Shown here piece after piece: positions 1 to 6,948 of a stretch of DNA of 12,579 bases; position 1 is the first letter of the stretch; each line of letters starts with the position of its first letter. The DNA comes from an uncultured Bacteroidia bacterium (GTDB lineage: Bacteria > Bacteroidota > Bacteroidia > Bacteroidales > UBA932). The position numbers and the translations under genes were made by a program. The notes below the pieces were generated by a model. The model was given only the letters and a program-made list of their open reading frames with translations. It was not told the DNA's origin and did not search any database. The DNA is taken from positions 1 to 12,579 of the forward strand of contig CACXFP010000041.1 in NCBI GenBank assembly GCA_902766985.1, given 5' to 3'.

Positions 1-903
1 GACCTTCGGAACGGGAATGTACGGCTCGAGTTTCTCGGCCACGCCGACGGGACCGGATCCGGGACCGCCTCCGCCATGAGGGGTGGAGAAGGTCTTGTGG
101 AGGTTCAGGTGCATGATGTCGAAACCCATGTCTCCGGGACGCACGGTGCCGAGGAGGGGGTTCATGTTGGCCCCGTCGTAATAGAGCAGGCCTCCGCACC
201 CGTGAACCAGGGCGGCTATCTCCCCTATCTCCTTCTCGAACAGTCCCAAGGTGTTCGGGTTAGTCATCATTATACCTGCGATAGTATTGTCCAACAATGG
301 TTTGAGGTCATTCACATCAATCAGTCCTTCAGGTGTAGATTTCACCACAACTACCTCCAGTCCGCAGACTGCGGCGCTGGCGGGATTCGTGCCGTGGGCG
401 CTGTCCGGGACAATCACGCGGGTACGTCCGAGGTCTCCCCTGGAAATGTGGTATTTCCTCATGATCATCAGGCCGGTGAGCTCGCCGTGCGCTCCCGCGC
501 AGGGGTTGAAGGTGAACCTGTGCATTCCGGTTATGGCGCAAAGGGCCTTTTCGAGGTCATGGCAGAGCTCAAGAGCGCCCTGCACCGAGCAGGAAGGCTG
601 GAGCGGATGGAGAGCCTGGAAACCCTTCATTCCGGCGATTTCCTCGTTGATCTTGGGGTTGTACTTCATAGTGCAGCTTCCAAGCGGATAGAAACCGGTG
701 TCCACGCCTAAATTCATCTGGGAAAGGTTCGTGTAATGACGGACCACGTCAACCTCGCTGACCTGGGGAAGGATGGCGTCCGAAGAACGCCTGAGGCCGG
801 AGGGGATATCGTCAGTGGAGGTCTCCCAGCTGCAGGAAGGAAGGGAATAACCAGTCCTCCCTTCATGGGAAAGTTCGAATATGAGTTTGTCGTAGTATTT
901 CAT
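1..903 (-). CDS. gcvPB: Glycine dehydrogenase (decarboxylating) subunit 2, 3'-truncated by window edge
   Basis: This is the PLP-binding half of the split P protein of the glycine cleavage system. It decarboxylates glycine and passes the aminomethyl group to lipoyl-GcvH in the cytoplasm. The visible 301 residues contain the family signatures [10 protein letters not shown] (about 74-83), [12 protein letters not shown] and [12 protein letters not shown]. The PLP lysine is K270 in [20 protein letters not shown]. The family is usually about 480 residues, so roughly the last third lies beyond position 1. The ATG at 901-903 is preceded 8 bases upstream by a perfect AGGAGG that overlaps the gcvPA stop codon, so the start is well supported and translation is probably coupled to gcvPA. 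It is the last visible gene of gcvT-gcvH-gcvPA-gcvPB. Identity is near certain. Confidence 0.97.
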   Translation of the reverse strand, partial: MKYYDKLIFELSHEGRTGYSLPSCSWETSTDDIPSGLRRSSDAILPQVSEVDVVRHYTNLSQMNLGVDTGFYPLGSCTMKYNPKINEEIAGMKGFQALHPLQPSCSVQGALELCHDLEKALCAITGMHRFTFNPCAGAHGELTGLMIMRKYHISRGDLGRTRVIVPDSAHGTNPASAAVCGLEVVVVKSTPEGLIDVNDLKPLLDNTIAGIMMTNPNTLGLFEKEIGEIAALVHGCGGLLYYDGANMNPLLGTVRPGDMGFDIMHLNLHKTFSTPHGGGGPGSGPVGVAEKLEPYIPVPKV

Positions 904-911
904 GATCCTGT

Positions 912-917
912 CCTCCT
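912..917 (-). promoter_or_regulatory. Perfect Shine-Dalgarno site for gcvPB overlapping the gcvPA stop
   Basis: AGGAGG on the minus strand sits 8 bases before the gcvPB ATG and shares bases with the gcvPA TAG stop (916-918). Most other genes in this window have weak or no Shine-Dalgarno sequence, as is common in Bacteroidota. The arrangement suggests translational coupling that keeps the two P-protein subunits in balance (inference). Confidence 0.8.
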
Positions 918-2232
918 AAATCAACGATACGAGTTCATCAATCTCCTGCTTCGACCTCTTCTCGGTCACGCAGAAACTCACATATCCTTCCTCCGTCTCG
1001 AGGGCGGCGAAGAAGCCTCCGTCCAAGAACTTCTGCTGGAGTTCGGAGATCGGCACAAGCGGTTTCAGCACGAATTCCTTGAGGAAAGGCTGATGGAATA
1101 CCTCTTCGAACTTCCCTGTTGCCAGGAGTTTGTCGTGGAGATAATGGGCTCCGCCATAAGAGAGGTCGTTCACCTTCTTCAGGCCCTCGGGGCCCATCAG
1201 GGAGAGATAGACCGTCACGAACAGGGCCATCAGGCTTTCGTTGGAGCAGATGTTACTGGTGGCTTTCTCGCGCCTGATATGCTGCTCGCGGGCCTGCAGG
1301 GTAAGGACGTAAGCCCTCTTTCCGTCGCGGTCCACGGTCTCACCGACAATACGTCCGGGGAGTTTTCTGAGATAGTCCTTCCGGCAGGCCATGAAACCGA
1401 CGTAAGGGCCTCCGAAATTCAGGGGAATGCCGAGAGGCTGGCCGTCGCCTACAGCGATGTCCGCCCCCCATTCACCAGGAGTACGGATAACCGCGAGTGC
1501 GGAAGGGTCGCAGTATTCGACGAATACCCCGCCTTCTGCATGTACGGCATCGGCGAAGCCGGTGAAATCTTCGATGATTCCGTAGCGGTTAGTGCCAGGG
1601 GCGATGACACCTGCGACGTCACCGGTGGAGAGCTCGGCCTTAAGGGCCTCGAACGAGGTCCTTCCGTCTTCTGCGGGGAGGTAGCCGAGAGTCACCCCGT
1701 GATAGTATGCGTATGTCTCGACCGTACGGATCACATTCGGAAGGAGGGTCCTTGAAAGGAGGACGCGGCTTTTCTTCTTCGTGCAGGCGACGGACATCAT
1801 CATGGCCTCGGCAGCCGCCGTGGGCCCGTCATACATCGAGGCGTTGCTGACATCCATCCCGGTGAGGTTGCATATCATGCTCTGGTACTCGAAGATATAC
1901 CTGAGGGTGCCCTGGGATATCTCGCACTGGTACGGAGTGTATGCTGTGAGGAATTCGGAACGGGACGTGATGTAGGGAACCACGGAAGGGGTGTAGTGGT
2001 CATAGGCTCCTGCTCCTACGAATACCTTCAGGGGAACGTCCTTGCGATCGAGTTCCTCGAAGAAATCCCTCACCTGCTGCTCGCTCATGGCCTCAGGAAG
2101 GTCGTATTCCCCTTTGTAGAGGAAATCACGGGGGACGTCGGCGTACAGGTCATCCAGGGATTTGACCCCTATCCTGTCAAGCATCTGTCCCACGTCGGCC
2201 GGTGTGTGTGGGAAATAAGCGAATGTGCCCAT
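916..2232 (-). CDS. gcvPA: Glycine dehydrogenase (decarboxylating) subunit 1
   Basis: This is the N-terminal half of the split P protein, which forms the heteromeric glycine decarboxylase with GcvPB. Family signatures seen include YFPHTPADVGQML at the N terminus, YQCEISQGTLRYIFEYQ, NASMYDGPTAAAEA, LNFGGPYVGF, PGRIVGETVDRDG, and TLQAREQHIRREKATSNIC near residues 310-330. The predicted 438 residues match the usual length of about 440-450. I chose the ATG at 2230-2232. An in-frame TTG at 2239-2241 would add three residues and overlap gcvH, but the ATG has GGAT just upstream and puts the conserved YFPHT near the N terminus as in relatives. It lies one base after the gcvH stop and 12 bases before gcvPB. 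Confidence 0.97.
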   Translation of the reverse strand: MGTFAYFPHTPADVGQMLDRIGVKSLDDLYADVPRDFLYKGEYDLPEAMSEQQVRDFFEELDRKDVPLKVFVGAGAYDHYTPSVVPYITSRSEFLTAYTPYQCEISQGTLRYIFEYQSMICNLTGMDVSNASMYDGPTAAAEAMMMSVACTKKKSRVLLSRTLLPNVIRTVETYAYYHGVTLGYLPAEDGRTSFEALKAELSTGDVAGVIAPGTNRYGIIEDFTGFADAVHAEGGVFVEYCDPSALAVIRTPGEWGADIAVGDGQPLGIPLNFGGPYVGFMACRKDYLRKLPGRIVGETVDRDGKRAYVLTLQAREQHIRREKATSNICSNESLMALFVTVYLSLMGPEGLKKVNDLSYGGAHYLHDKLLATGKFEEVFHQPFLKEFVLKPLVPISELQQKFLDGGFFAALETEEGYVSFCVTEKRSKQEIDELVSLI

Positions 2233-2233
2233 C

Positions 2234-2611
2234 TTATCCAAGGAATTGCTCGTATGCCTCTGGTCCCATGAGGATGTCTACCTCGGAAGGGTCGCTCATC
2301 TTGACCTTGATGATCCAGCTGCCGTAAGGGTCTTCGTTGATGAGTTCGGGTTGGTCTTCGAGGGCGGAATTGACCTCGCACACCTCTCCCGTCACAGGGG
2401 AGATGAGGTCGCTGGAAGACTTCACGCTCTCTACGGCTCCGAAATCCTCTTCGGCATTCACCTCGTCACCGACCTCAGGGAGATCGACATAGGTGATATC
2501 ACCAAGTTCGCTCTGGGCGAAATCAGAAATTCCGATGACGGCTACGCCGTCCTCAACCTTTACCCATTCGTGGGATTCACTGTAATGGAGACCTTCAATT
2601 ACTTTGCTCAT
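2234..2611 (-). CDS. gcvH: Glycine cleavage system H protein
   Basis: This is the lipoyl carrier that shuttles the aminomethyl group from the P protein to the T protein and is reoxidised by the L protein. It has the full H-protein layout in 125 residues: SESHEWVKVEDGVAVIGISD near the N terminus, GDITYVDLPEVGDEV (37-51), and the lipoylation site ESVKSSSDLISPV with K64 as the modified lysine, followed by SPVTGEV. The start ATG at 2609-2611 is preceded only by AT-rich sequence with no clear Shine-Dalgarno site. The 29-base gap from gcvT is AT-rich with no visible promoter, so it is probably cotranscribed. No lipoate ligase or lipoyl synthase gene is in the window. Confidence 0.98.
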   Translation of the reverse strand: MSKVIEGLHYSESHEWVKVEDGVAVIGISDFAQSELGDITYVDLPEVGDEVNAEEDFGAVESVKSSSDLISPVTGEVCEVNSALEDQPELINEDPYGSWIIKVKMSDPSEVDILMGPEAYEQFLG

Positions 2612-2640
2612 TTCTAAATGTTTATTAAGCGTTATTTAAA

Positions 2641-3750
2641 TTATTTCTTATAGTTCGTCTGATAGAATCTCTTCTTTATTACCTTTCCCGGGAACACCTT
2701 CTTGCGGATGCGTATCCACAGAGGTGTGTCGAGCTTCGAATACTCCGCGTCGACAAGGGCGAAGCACAGGCTGCGGTCAAGGGAGATCGAATGATAGCCT
2801 GTAGTCACGACTCCTACCTGGGTGCCGTCCTCGAGTTCGACAGGATACGTGGCGCGGGGAATCGCCTTGTCGAATATCTCGATTCCGACAAGCTTCTTCT
2901 TGCAGGTCTTGTTCAGTTTCTGGTCCTCGACCACCGCCTTTCCAATGAACTCCTCTTTCTCGACCTTAACGAACATGCCCAGTCCGGCCTCGATGGGGGT
3001 AATATCGGCGCTGAGTTCGTCTCCGTAAAGGGGCAGGCCGGCTTCGAATCGCAGGGTGTCACGGCATCCGAGGCCGCATGGAGGGACACCGGCCTTGAGC
3101 AGCCTGTCCCAAATGTCTTTCGTGGCATCTATGCTTGCATACAGTTCAAAACCGTCCTCACCGGTGTATCCAGTGCGGCTGAGAAGCATCCTCTCCCCTT
3201 TCCATTCCGACTCGGCATAGGCGTAGAATTCAACCGAAGGGGCCATGGACAGACCAAGGACCTCAACGAGGGTTTTCTCCGCGGCAGGGCCCTGGACTGC
3301 TATCTGCCCCCATCTGTCGCTCTGGTTGTCCACATTGACATCGAACCCATCCTTATGGGAGATGATCCATCCGTAATCCTTGTCGATATTCGACGCATTC
3401 ACCACAAGCAGGAAATGATCCGGCTCAAACTCCCTGTAAACGATGAGGTCGTCCACGACGCCTCCGTTGTCATATAGCATCATGCCGTAGATGGCGTGTC
3501 CGCTGGCAAGGCCGGTGACGTCGTTCGTGAAGATATGGTTCACGAATTTCTCCGCGTCAGGACCGCTGACAAAAATCTCTCCCATATGGGACACGTCGAA
3601 CATGCCCACGGCGTTCCTCACGGCATTGTGCTCTTCCGTGATGGACGAGTACTGGATCGGCATCATGAAGCCTGCGAACGGGCTCATTTTGGCCCCGAGG
3701 GCCACGTGGCTGTCATACAGGCAGGTTTTCTTGAGTTGGTTGTCTTCCAT
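2641..3750 (-). CDS. gcvT: Aminomethyltransferase (glycine cleavage system T protein)
   Basis: It transfers the methylene group from aminomethyl-lipoyl-GcvH to tetrahydrofolate, releasing ammonia. The 369 residues match the usual 360-370. Motifs seen: FDVSHMGEI (51-59), DNGGVVDDLIVYR (94-106) with D101 at the essential aspartate position known from E. coli GcvT, SRTGYTGEDGFELY (191-204), GLGCRDTLRFEAGLPLYGDE (226-244), and the C-terminal barrel with GVVTTGYHSISLDRS. The start ATG at 3748-3750 places the usual TCLYDSHVALGAKM segment near the N terminus. It is the first gcv gene and has only 36 bases to the upstream nuclease gene, a space taken up by a 21-bp tandem duplication. I see no consensus promoter or glycine riboswitch there. 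Confidence 0.97.
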   Translation of the reverse strand: MEDNQLKKTCLYDSHVALGAKMSPFAGFMMPIQYSSITEEHNAVRNAVGMFDVSHMGEIFVSGPDAEKFVNHIFTNDVTGLASGHAIYGMMLYDNGGVVDDLIVYREFEPDHFLLVVNASNIDKDYGWIISHKDGFDVNVDNQSDRWGQIAVQGPAAEKTLVEVLGLSMAPSVEFYAYAESEWKGERMLLSRTGYTGEDGFELYASIDATKDIWDRLLKAGVPPCGLGCRDTLRFEAGLPLYGDELSADITPIEAGLGMFVKVEKEEFIGKAVVEDQKLNKTCKKKLVGIEIFDKAIPRATYPVELEDGTQVGVVTTGYHSISLDRSLCFALVDAEYSKLDTPLWIRIRKKVFPGKVIKKRFYQTNYKK

Positions 3751-3751
3751 A

Positions 3752-3793
3752 TCGTATAATCGTATTTATTTGTCGTATAATCGTGTTTATTTG
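3752..3793. repeat. Tandem 21-bp duplication between the nuclease gene and gcvT
   Basis: Units 3752-3772 and 3773-3793 are identical at 20 of 21 bases (A at 3764 against G at 3785). The second unit includes the stop codon (3787-3789) and the last codon or so of the nuclease gene; the first ends two bases before the gcvT start. Each unit is AT-rich. The duplication fills almost the entire spacer upstream of gcvT. It could be a repeated regulator site or a simple duplication. Confidence 0.85.
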
Positions 3794-4656
3794 ATTCTCC
3801 ATTCCCAGGGATCCATCCTCGACTCCACCTCTTCCTGTACGCTATGGTCCAGATTGTAGAAGAGGTCCATCCCTATCTTCCCTTCGAGTTCATTCACCGT
3901 CATGGCGTAGGACGACAGGGCTTTCTTGCCGGCCTGGTTGGGGAAAATGAAGCCTATCGAAATGTATTTCCCTTCCTTTGTCCTGGCCAGAAGGGCCTTG
4001 AAGAAGGCGTCAGGCACCTTCACATTGTTCCGCCCTATCACTCCGTTCCTGTTTCCCTCCATGACGGGACCGCAGACTACCCATATCCTCTTGTAATACC
4101 TGGCTTCGTAACGCACCTGTTTCTCAAGGTCGTTCCAAAGCCCCATGTTGAGATTGTGGTTCTGGGGGCAGACGTTGGTAAGGTAGAAACACTCCTTCAT
4201 GGCCTGGGAGCTCCATTTCATGTCTCCGGAGGGAGCCATGTGGCCCCTGTCCCAGCCCGAACCGACATAATCCCTGTCATAGGCCTGACGGCCCTTGACC
4301 AAGGGATCGGGAGAGAACTTCTCCTCCCTTTCAAAATCCCCGTAGAGCTCGGAGTCAAGCAGTTCGTATGCCACCCAGTTCGGAATCCTGTATCTGGAGT
4401 TGTAGGACAGGGTATACCCCATATGCTCCACAATCAGATTGTTGTCGGTGTCGAGAAGATATGGCAGTTCGAGCCTGGCCGCGGCCGGCCGGCCGGCCGG
4501 ATCCTGCAGCATCTGGTCCGGGGGAAGGGTGTCGGCGGCGTAATTATCCCGAAGAATGGAGAAACCGTCCTTCCCGCCAGTAATGAGCAAGGCTATGACA
4601 GCCAGCGCGATAAGCGCGACGCCTGAGAGAACTGAATTCTTTTTGCCTGATGCCAT
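3787..4656 (-). CDS. Membrane-anchored DNA/RNA non-specific endonuclease
   Basis: A beta-beta-alpha-metal nuclease of the NUC1/Serratia/EndoG family, which cuts DNA and RNA without sequence preference. The catalytic motif DRGHMAPSGD has its general-base histidine at H139. The metal asparagine is N170 in NLNMGLWNDLE, with E178 eight residues later; the spacing of 31 and 8 residues closely matches Serratia nuclease (H89, N119, E127). Residues 7-27 form a hydrophobic segment after GKK, read as an uncleaved signal anchor or signal peptide, so the domain should lie outside the inner membrane. The 289-aa length is typical. It begins three bases after the FGE-like lipoprotein gene, so the two are probably cotranscribed. 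It could serve nucleic-acid scavenging or defence against free DNA; I see no immunity partner of the type expected for a toxin. Confidence 0.9.
   Translation of the reverse strand: MASGKKNSVLSGVALIALAVIALLITGGKDGFSILRDNYAADTLPPDQMLQDPAGRPAAARLELPYLLDTDNNLIVEHMGYTLSYNSRYRIPNWVAYELLDSELYGDFEREEKFSPDPLVKGRQAYDRDYVGSGWDRGHMAPSGDMKWSSQAMKECFYLTNVCPQNHNLNMGLWNDLEKQVRYEARYYKRIWVVCGPVMEGNRNGVIGRNNVKVPDAFFKALLARTKEGKYISIGFIFPNQAGKKALSSYAMTVNELEGKIGMDLFYNLDHSVQEEVESRMDPWEWRIK
4483..4500. repeat. GGCC tetranucleotide tract inside the nuclease gene
   Basis: Four perfect GGCC units (4483-4498) plus GG, with a further GGCC at 4477-4480. It falls in the codons for the PAGRPAAAR segment (about residues 53-61), between the membrane segment and the nuclease domain. 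A gain or loss of one unit would shift the frame, so the tract is a possible slippage site. It is short for known phase-variable tracts. Confidence 0.6.
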
Positions 4657-4659
4657 GCC

Positions 4660-6036
4660 TTATAGCGCCAATCGGAAACCGAAAGAGGATTTAACAAAAA
4701 ACGGAGGGATGAACGTCCTGTTGGAGACACGGCAGGCCTCCCAGCGGCTGGAACTGCTTCCACCTCTCATAACCTTATCGACGCCACTTTCCGGACCGGA
4801 AGGATCCATCTGACTCTCTGCTGAATAAGGTCCATACCAGTCCTGGCACCACTCCCATGCGTTCCCGCTCATGTCATAGATTCCGAGTTCATTGGGACGC
4901 TTGCCGCCCACCTTCTGCACCTTGCCGCCGGCCGAGTTGTCATAATAGACCGAAACGTCAGAGGACCTGTCGGCTCCGCTGAATGCAAAGCCCGCAGAAC
5001 GTCTGCCTCCCCTGGCTGCATATTCCCATTCCGCCTCGGTAGGAAGACGGAATGACCTTCCTGTCAACCCATTCAGCCTGTGGATAAATTGCTGGCAATC
5101 GTACCAGGAGATATTTACGACAGGTTTGGAACCCTCCTCATTGTGATAAGGCAGGCTGCCCATGACGGCTTTCCACAGGTCGGCAGTCACCTCGTATTTC
5201 CCGATTTCAAAATCAGAGACCGTCACCTCATGCTCGGGCTTTTCATCCTTACCGGCATTTTTGACGTTCTGGGGAGTCTTGCCCATGCGGAAACTGCCTC
5301 CTTTGACTTGAACCATCTCGAATCCGACACCTCCGACCTCGAACCGTTCCTTTCCCGGAGCATCGAAAGAATGACTCTCCCGCCCATGGTCACCGAGGAC
5401 AAGCGCCTGCAGGTCCTTTTCCGGCAGGGCTCCCCCAATCTCCTGGACGACATGGAATTCCACTCCGGATTTACCGACGGACTCCTGCACTCCTGACCTC
5501 TCCCTCCTTGTTCTCAGCAGCCTGGGACCTTTCCGGGAGGGGCCGGTAGGGTTTGTCATTACGGTATCGGCGTATTTCTCGACATAATAGTCGCGGCACA
5601 ACTCCAGATTGTCTCCGGAAATTATTCCAAGGCCGTTCGCGTACTCCCACTGGGCCTCGGTCGGAAGACGGAAAGTCTTGCCTGCGAGTTTGGAAAGCCT
5701 GACCACGAAATCACTGGCAGCCTTGTATGAAACACGGCCGCCCATGGGCTTCTTCATCACGGCGGTCCACAATTCTTCACCGACGGGCAGAGAACTGATT
5801 GCGAATGTGTCCAGGACAACGAGATGGGGGACGGCGTCCTTAACCACCGCCCTCCTGTCCGCACTCAGCCCCATCGTAAATGCTCCGGCAGGGGCCACGT
5901 CCATTTCGAAGCTCACTCCGCCGACCGAGACGGTTGGTTCAAAAGAACCGACCTCCGTGTCCTGACGTCCGCACGAAACAAGAGCCGCCGCTGATGAAAT
6001 CGCGGCGACAACGAGGATATGGATATAATTTTTCAC
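4660..6036 (-). CDS. Lipoprotein with two tandem formylglycine-generating-enzyme-like (SUMF1) domains
   Basis: The N terminus is a lipoprotein signal with lipobox LVSC and acylated cysteine C22. Two FGE-sulfatase-like domains follow: about 36-200 (GGVSFEM, GAFTMG, FRLPTEAQWEYA at 122-133) and about 232-458 (GGVGFEM, GGSFRMG, FRLPTEAEWEYAARGG, GNAWEWCQDWYGPY, VMRGGS, ending FGFRLAL). Domain 1 is shorter and lacks the WEW-C and RGGS core. In domain 2 the segment after RGGS is SSSRWEACRVSNR, so the second active-site cysteine position is present (C435) but the first is serine. Oxygen-dependent sulfatase activation is therefore unlikely, and a binding or structural role, as in GldJ/GldK-type lipoproteins, is more plausible (inference). 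The start is GTG (6034-6036). The only nearby upstream ATG (6054-6056) is out of frame. Confidence 0.88.
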   Translation of the reverse strand: MKNYIHILVVAAISSAAALVSCGRQDTEVGSFEPTVSVGGVSFEMDVAPAGAFTMGLSADRRAVVKDAVPHLVVLDTFAISSLPVGEELWTAVMKKPMGGRVSYKAASDFVVRLSKLAGKTFRLPTEAQWEYANGLGIISGDNLELCRDYYVEKYADTVMTNPTGPSRKGPRLLRTRRERSGVQESVGKSGVEFHVVQEIGGALPEKDLQALVLGDHGRESHSFDAPGKERFEVGGVGFEMVQVKGGSFRMGKTPQNVKNAGKDEKPEHEVTVSDFEIGKYEVTADLWKAVMGSLPYHNEEGSKPVVNISWYDCQQFIHRLNGLTGRSFRLPTEAEWEYAARGGRRSAGFAFSGADRSSDVSVYYDNSAGGKVQKVGGKRPNELGIYDMSGNAWEWCQDWYGPYSAESQMDPSGPESGVDKVMRGGSSSSRWEACRVSNRTFIPPFFVKSSFGFRLAL

Positions 6037-6044
6037 CTGAAACC
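6029..6044. promoter_or_regulatory. parS-like imperfect palindrome
   Basis: The plus strand here matches the widely conserved parS 16-mer (TGTTTCACGTGAAACA) at 13 of 16 positions. The differences are at positions 2, 9 and 16. The central CG is CC, which breaks the perfect dyad and lowers confidence. It covers the GTG start codon of the lipoprotein gene. ParAB are encoded about 5.3 kb away, and parS sites usually lie near parAB and the origin, but ParB binding is not shown. Confidence 0.25.
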
Positions 6045-6055
6045 GAGACCAATCA

Positions 6056-6856
6056 TTAAACCGAACAAAGATACTGTTTCTTTAGAAGATTATCAATAAT
6101 CTCCCAAAGCTTGACATCGGTTTTCAGGTTTATTTCCGGGTCAACTCCCCCCTTGGATGCAGGCAGTCCTCCGCAGACGTCCACACCCGAAACCCGGCGC
6201 ATCGAAAAGACGGTCTCCAGGACAGTCTCCAACTGATGGAGTGCCATCGTACCCTGGCTCCAGTCTGTTTTGTAAATTTCACAATCAAGAACATCCTTAT
6301 CTATGGAAAGATAAATATCATTATCTAAAGTATCGAAAGAAATGATTTCCCGAACAATTCCTTCGAGTTTCTCCCCCGTAGAATCCCCGATTTCTTCCCT
6401 CGTAACAACCCGTACCCTACGGCCATATCCCGAGGTACATTCCTTCAACGAGCCGTCGATTCCGATTATGCCGACATTGCCGAGCATGTGATTACGGTCG
6501 AGCATGGTCTTGACCCAGTCCCCGCAACTGAGGATATCTCCCAACGCCGGTTCCTGCATGTCGGGATGGTTGTCCAGGAGAAGGAGGTCGAACGGGCGCC
6601 GGCTTTCTCCGGCTATTATGCAGGAAAGATAGTGGTAGTCTCCCGTGTCGATCCACCTCACCGGGTACGCAGTCTCCCCCATACCGGAAGGGAAGGCCAC
6701 CTTCCGCAAAAGTCCCCTGATCCTCTCCTCGGAATCCGGATCGCAATAGCAGTTCGTACCCTCCAAAGAGGACAGGTCCAGCACTTCGGCACCGGTTTCC
6801 AAGGCAAAACGGGTCCCTGCACCCGAAAAATTCAGCAAAAGGGGTCTTGTAGGCAT
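6056..6856 (-). CDS. Arginase/agmatinase-fold (ureohydrolase family) protein
   Basis: A 266-aa protein with the di-manganese ligand set of ureohydrolases. In the chosen numbering these are H75 in GDYHYLS (in place of GGDH), D95, H97 and D99 in DNHPDMQ (the DxHxD motif), and D186 and D188 in SIDKDVLD (the SxDxDxxD motif). Family members split guanidino compounds such as arginine, agmatine, guanidinobutyrate or formiminoglutamate; the substrate cannot be told from the sequence, and the motifs are divergent. The reading frame could begin at a GTG at 6938-6940, but that would translate an AT-rich promoter-like region. The ATG at 6854-6856 gives MPTRPLLLNFSGAG and a sensible start. Downstream, its last codons contain a consensus promoter for the lipoprotein gene. 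Confidence 0.85.
   Translation of the reverse strand: MPTRPLLLNFSGAGTRFALETGAEVLDLSSLEGTNCYCDPDSEERIRGLLRKVAFPSGMGETAYPVRWIDTGDYHYLSCIIAGESRRPFDLLLLDNHPDMQEPALGDILSCGDWVKTMLDRNHMLGNVGIIGIDGSLKECTSGYGRRVRVVTREEIGDSTGEKLEGIVREIISFDTLDNDIYLSIDKDVLDCEIYKTDWSQGTMALHQLETVLETVFSMRRVSGVDVCGGLPASKGGVDPEINLKTDVKLWEIIDNLLKKQYLCSV
6066..6096 (-). promoter_or_regulatory. Bacteroidota-type promoter for the FGE-like lipoprotein gene
   Basis: On the minus strand TATCTTTG (6066-6073) matches the TAnnTTTG -7 element exactly, with TATTG (TTG at 6094-6096) 20 bases upstream as a partial -33. Transcription would start near 6059, about 20 bases before the GTG start. The element lies inside the last codons of the arginase-fold gene, so it could also be coincidence. 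Confidence 0.5.
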
Positions 6857-6871
6857 AATTATTTTATTTTC

Positions 6872-6916
6872 AACAAAAGAAACTATTTTGTTATAATAGA
6901 TAACATTTTTGTTAAC
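6872..6916. promoter_or_regulatory. AT-rich promoter region with nested dyads upstream of the arginase-fold gene
   Basis: Within 45 bases there are three inverted repeats: AACAAAA (6872-6878) and TTTTGTT (6886-6892) around a 7-base spacer; GTTAT (6890-6894) and ATAAC (6900-6904) around 5 bases; and the perfect GTTAAC palindrome (6911-6916). They lie 16-60 bases upstream of the chosen ATG (6854-6856). No full TAnnTTTG is seen; the closest is TTCTTTTG on the minus strand at 6874-6881, one mismatch. The dyads look like possible operator half-sites, but an AT-rich spacer can produce such repeats by chance. Confidence 0.35.
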
Positions 6917-6948
6917 GAGATATTTACCCCTAAAACCCACTTGAAAGG

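Noticed and set aside
736..1755. Long plus-strand open frame of 339 codons opposite gcvPA and gcvPB
   Set aside because: It is antisense to strongly recognised gcv genes, has no family motifs, and spans the boundary between them. Its length reflects codon bias on the opposite strand.
3751..3786. Glycine riboswitch upstream of gcvT
   Set aside because: The gap is 36 bases and filled by the tandem repeat, with no room or conserved elements for the aptamer.
3844..4626. Plus-strand open frame of 260 codons opposite the nuclease gene
   Set aside because: It is the antisense shadow of the nuclease, whose catalytic motifs are clear. No motif is visible on the plus strand.
5223..5510. Possible frameshift in the first FGE-like domain of the lipoprotein
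   Set aside because: The part after TNPTGP lacks the usual RGGS core, so I checked the other frames. They show no better match and contain stops, while the present frame continues to a plausible GVEFHVVQE strand and a second full domain. I read it as degeneration.
6857..6940. A 28-residue N-terminal extension of the arginase-fold protein from a GTG at 6938-6940
   Set aside because: It would translate AT-rich DNA full of dyads that looks like a promoter. The ATG at 6854-6856 gives a normal start.
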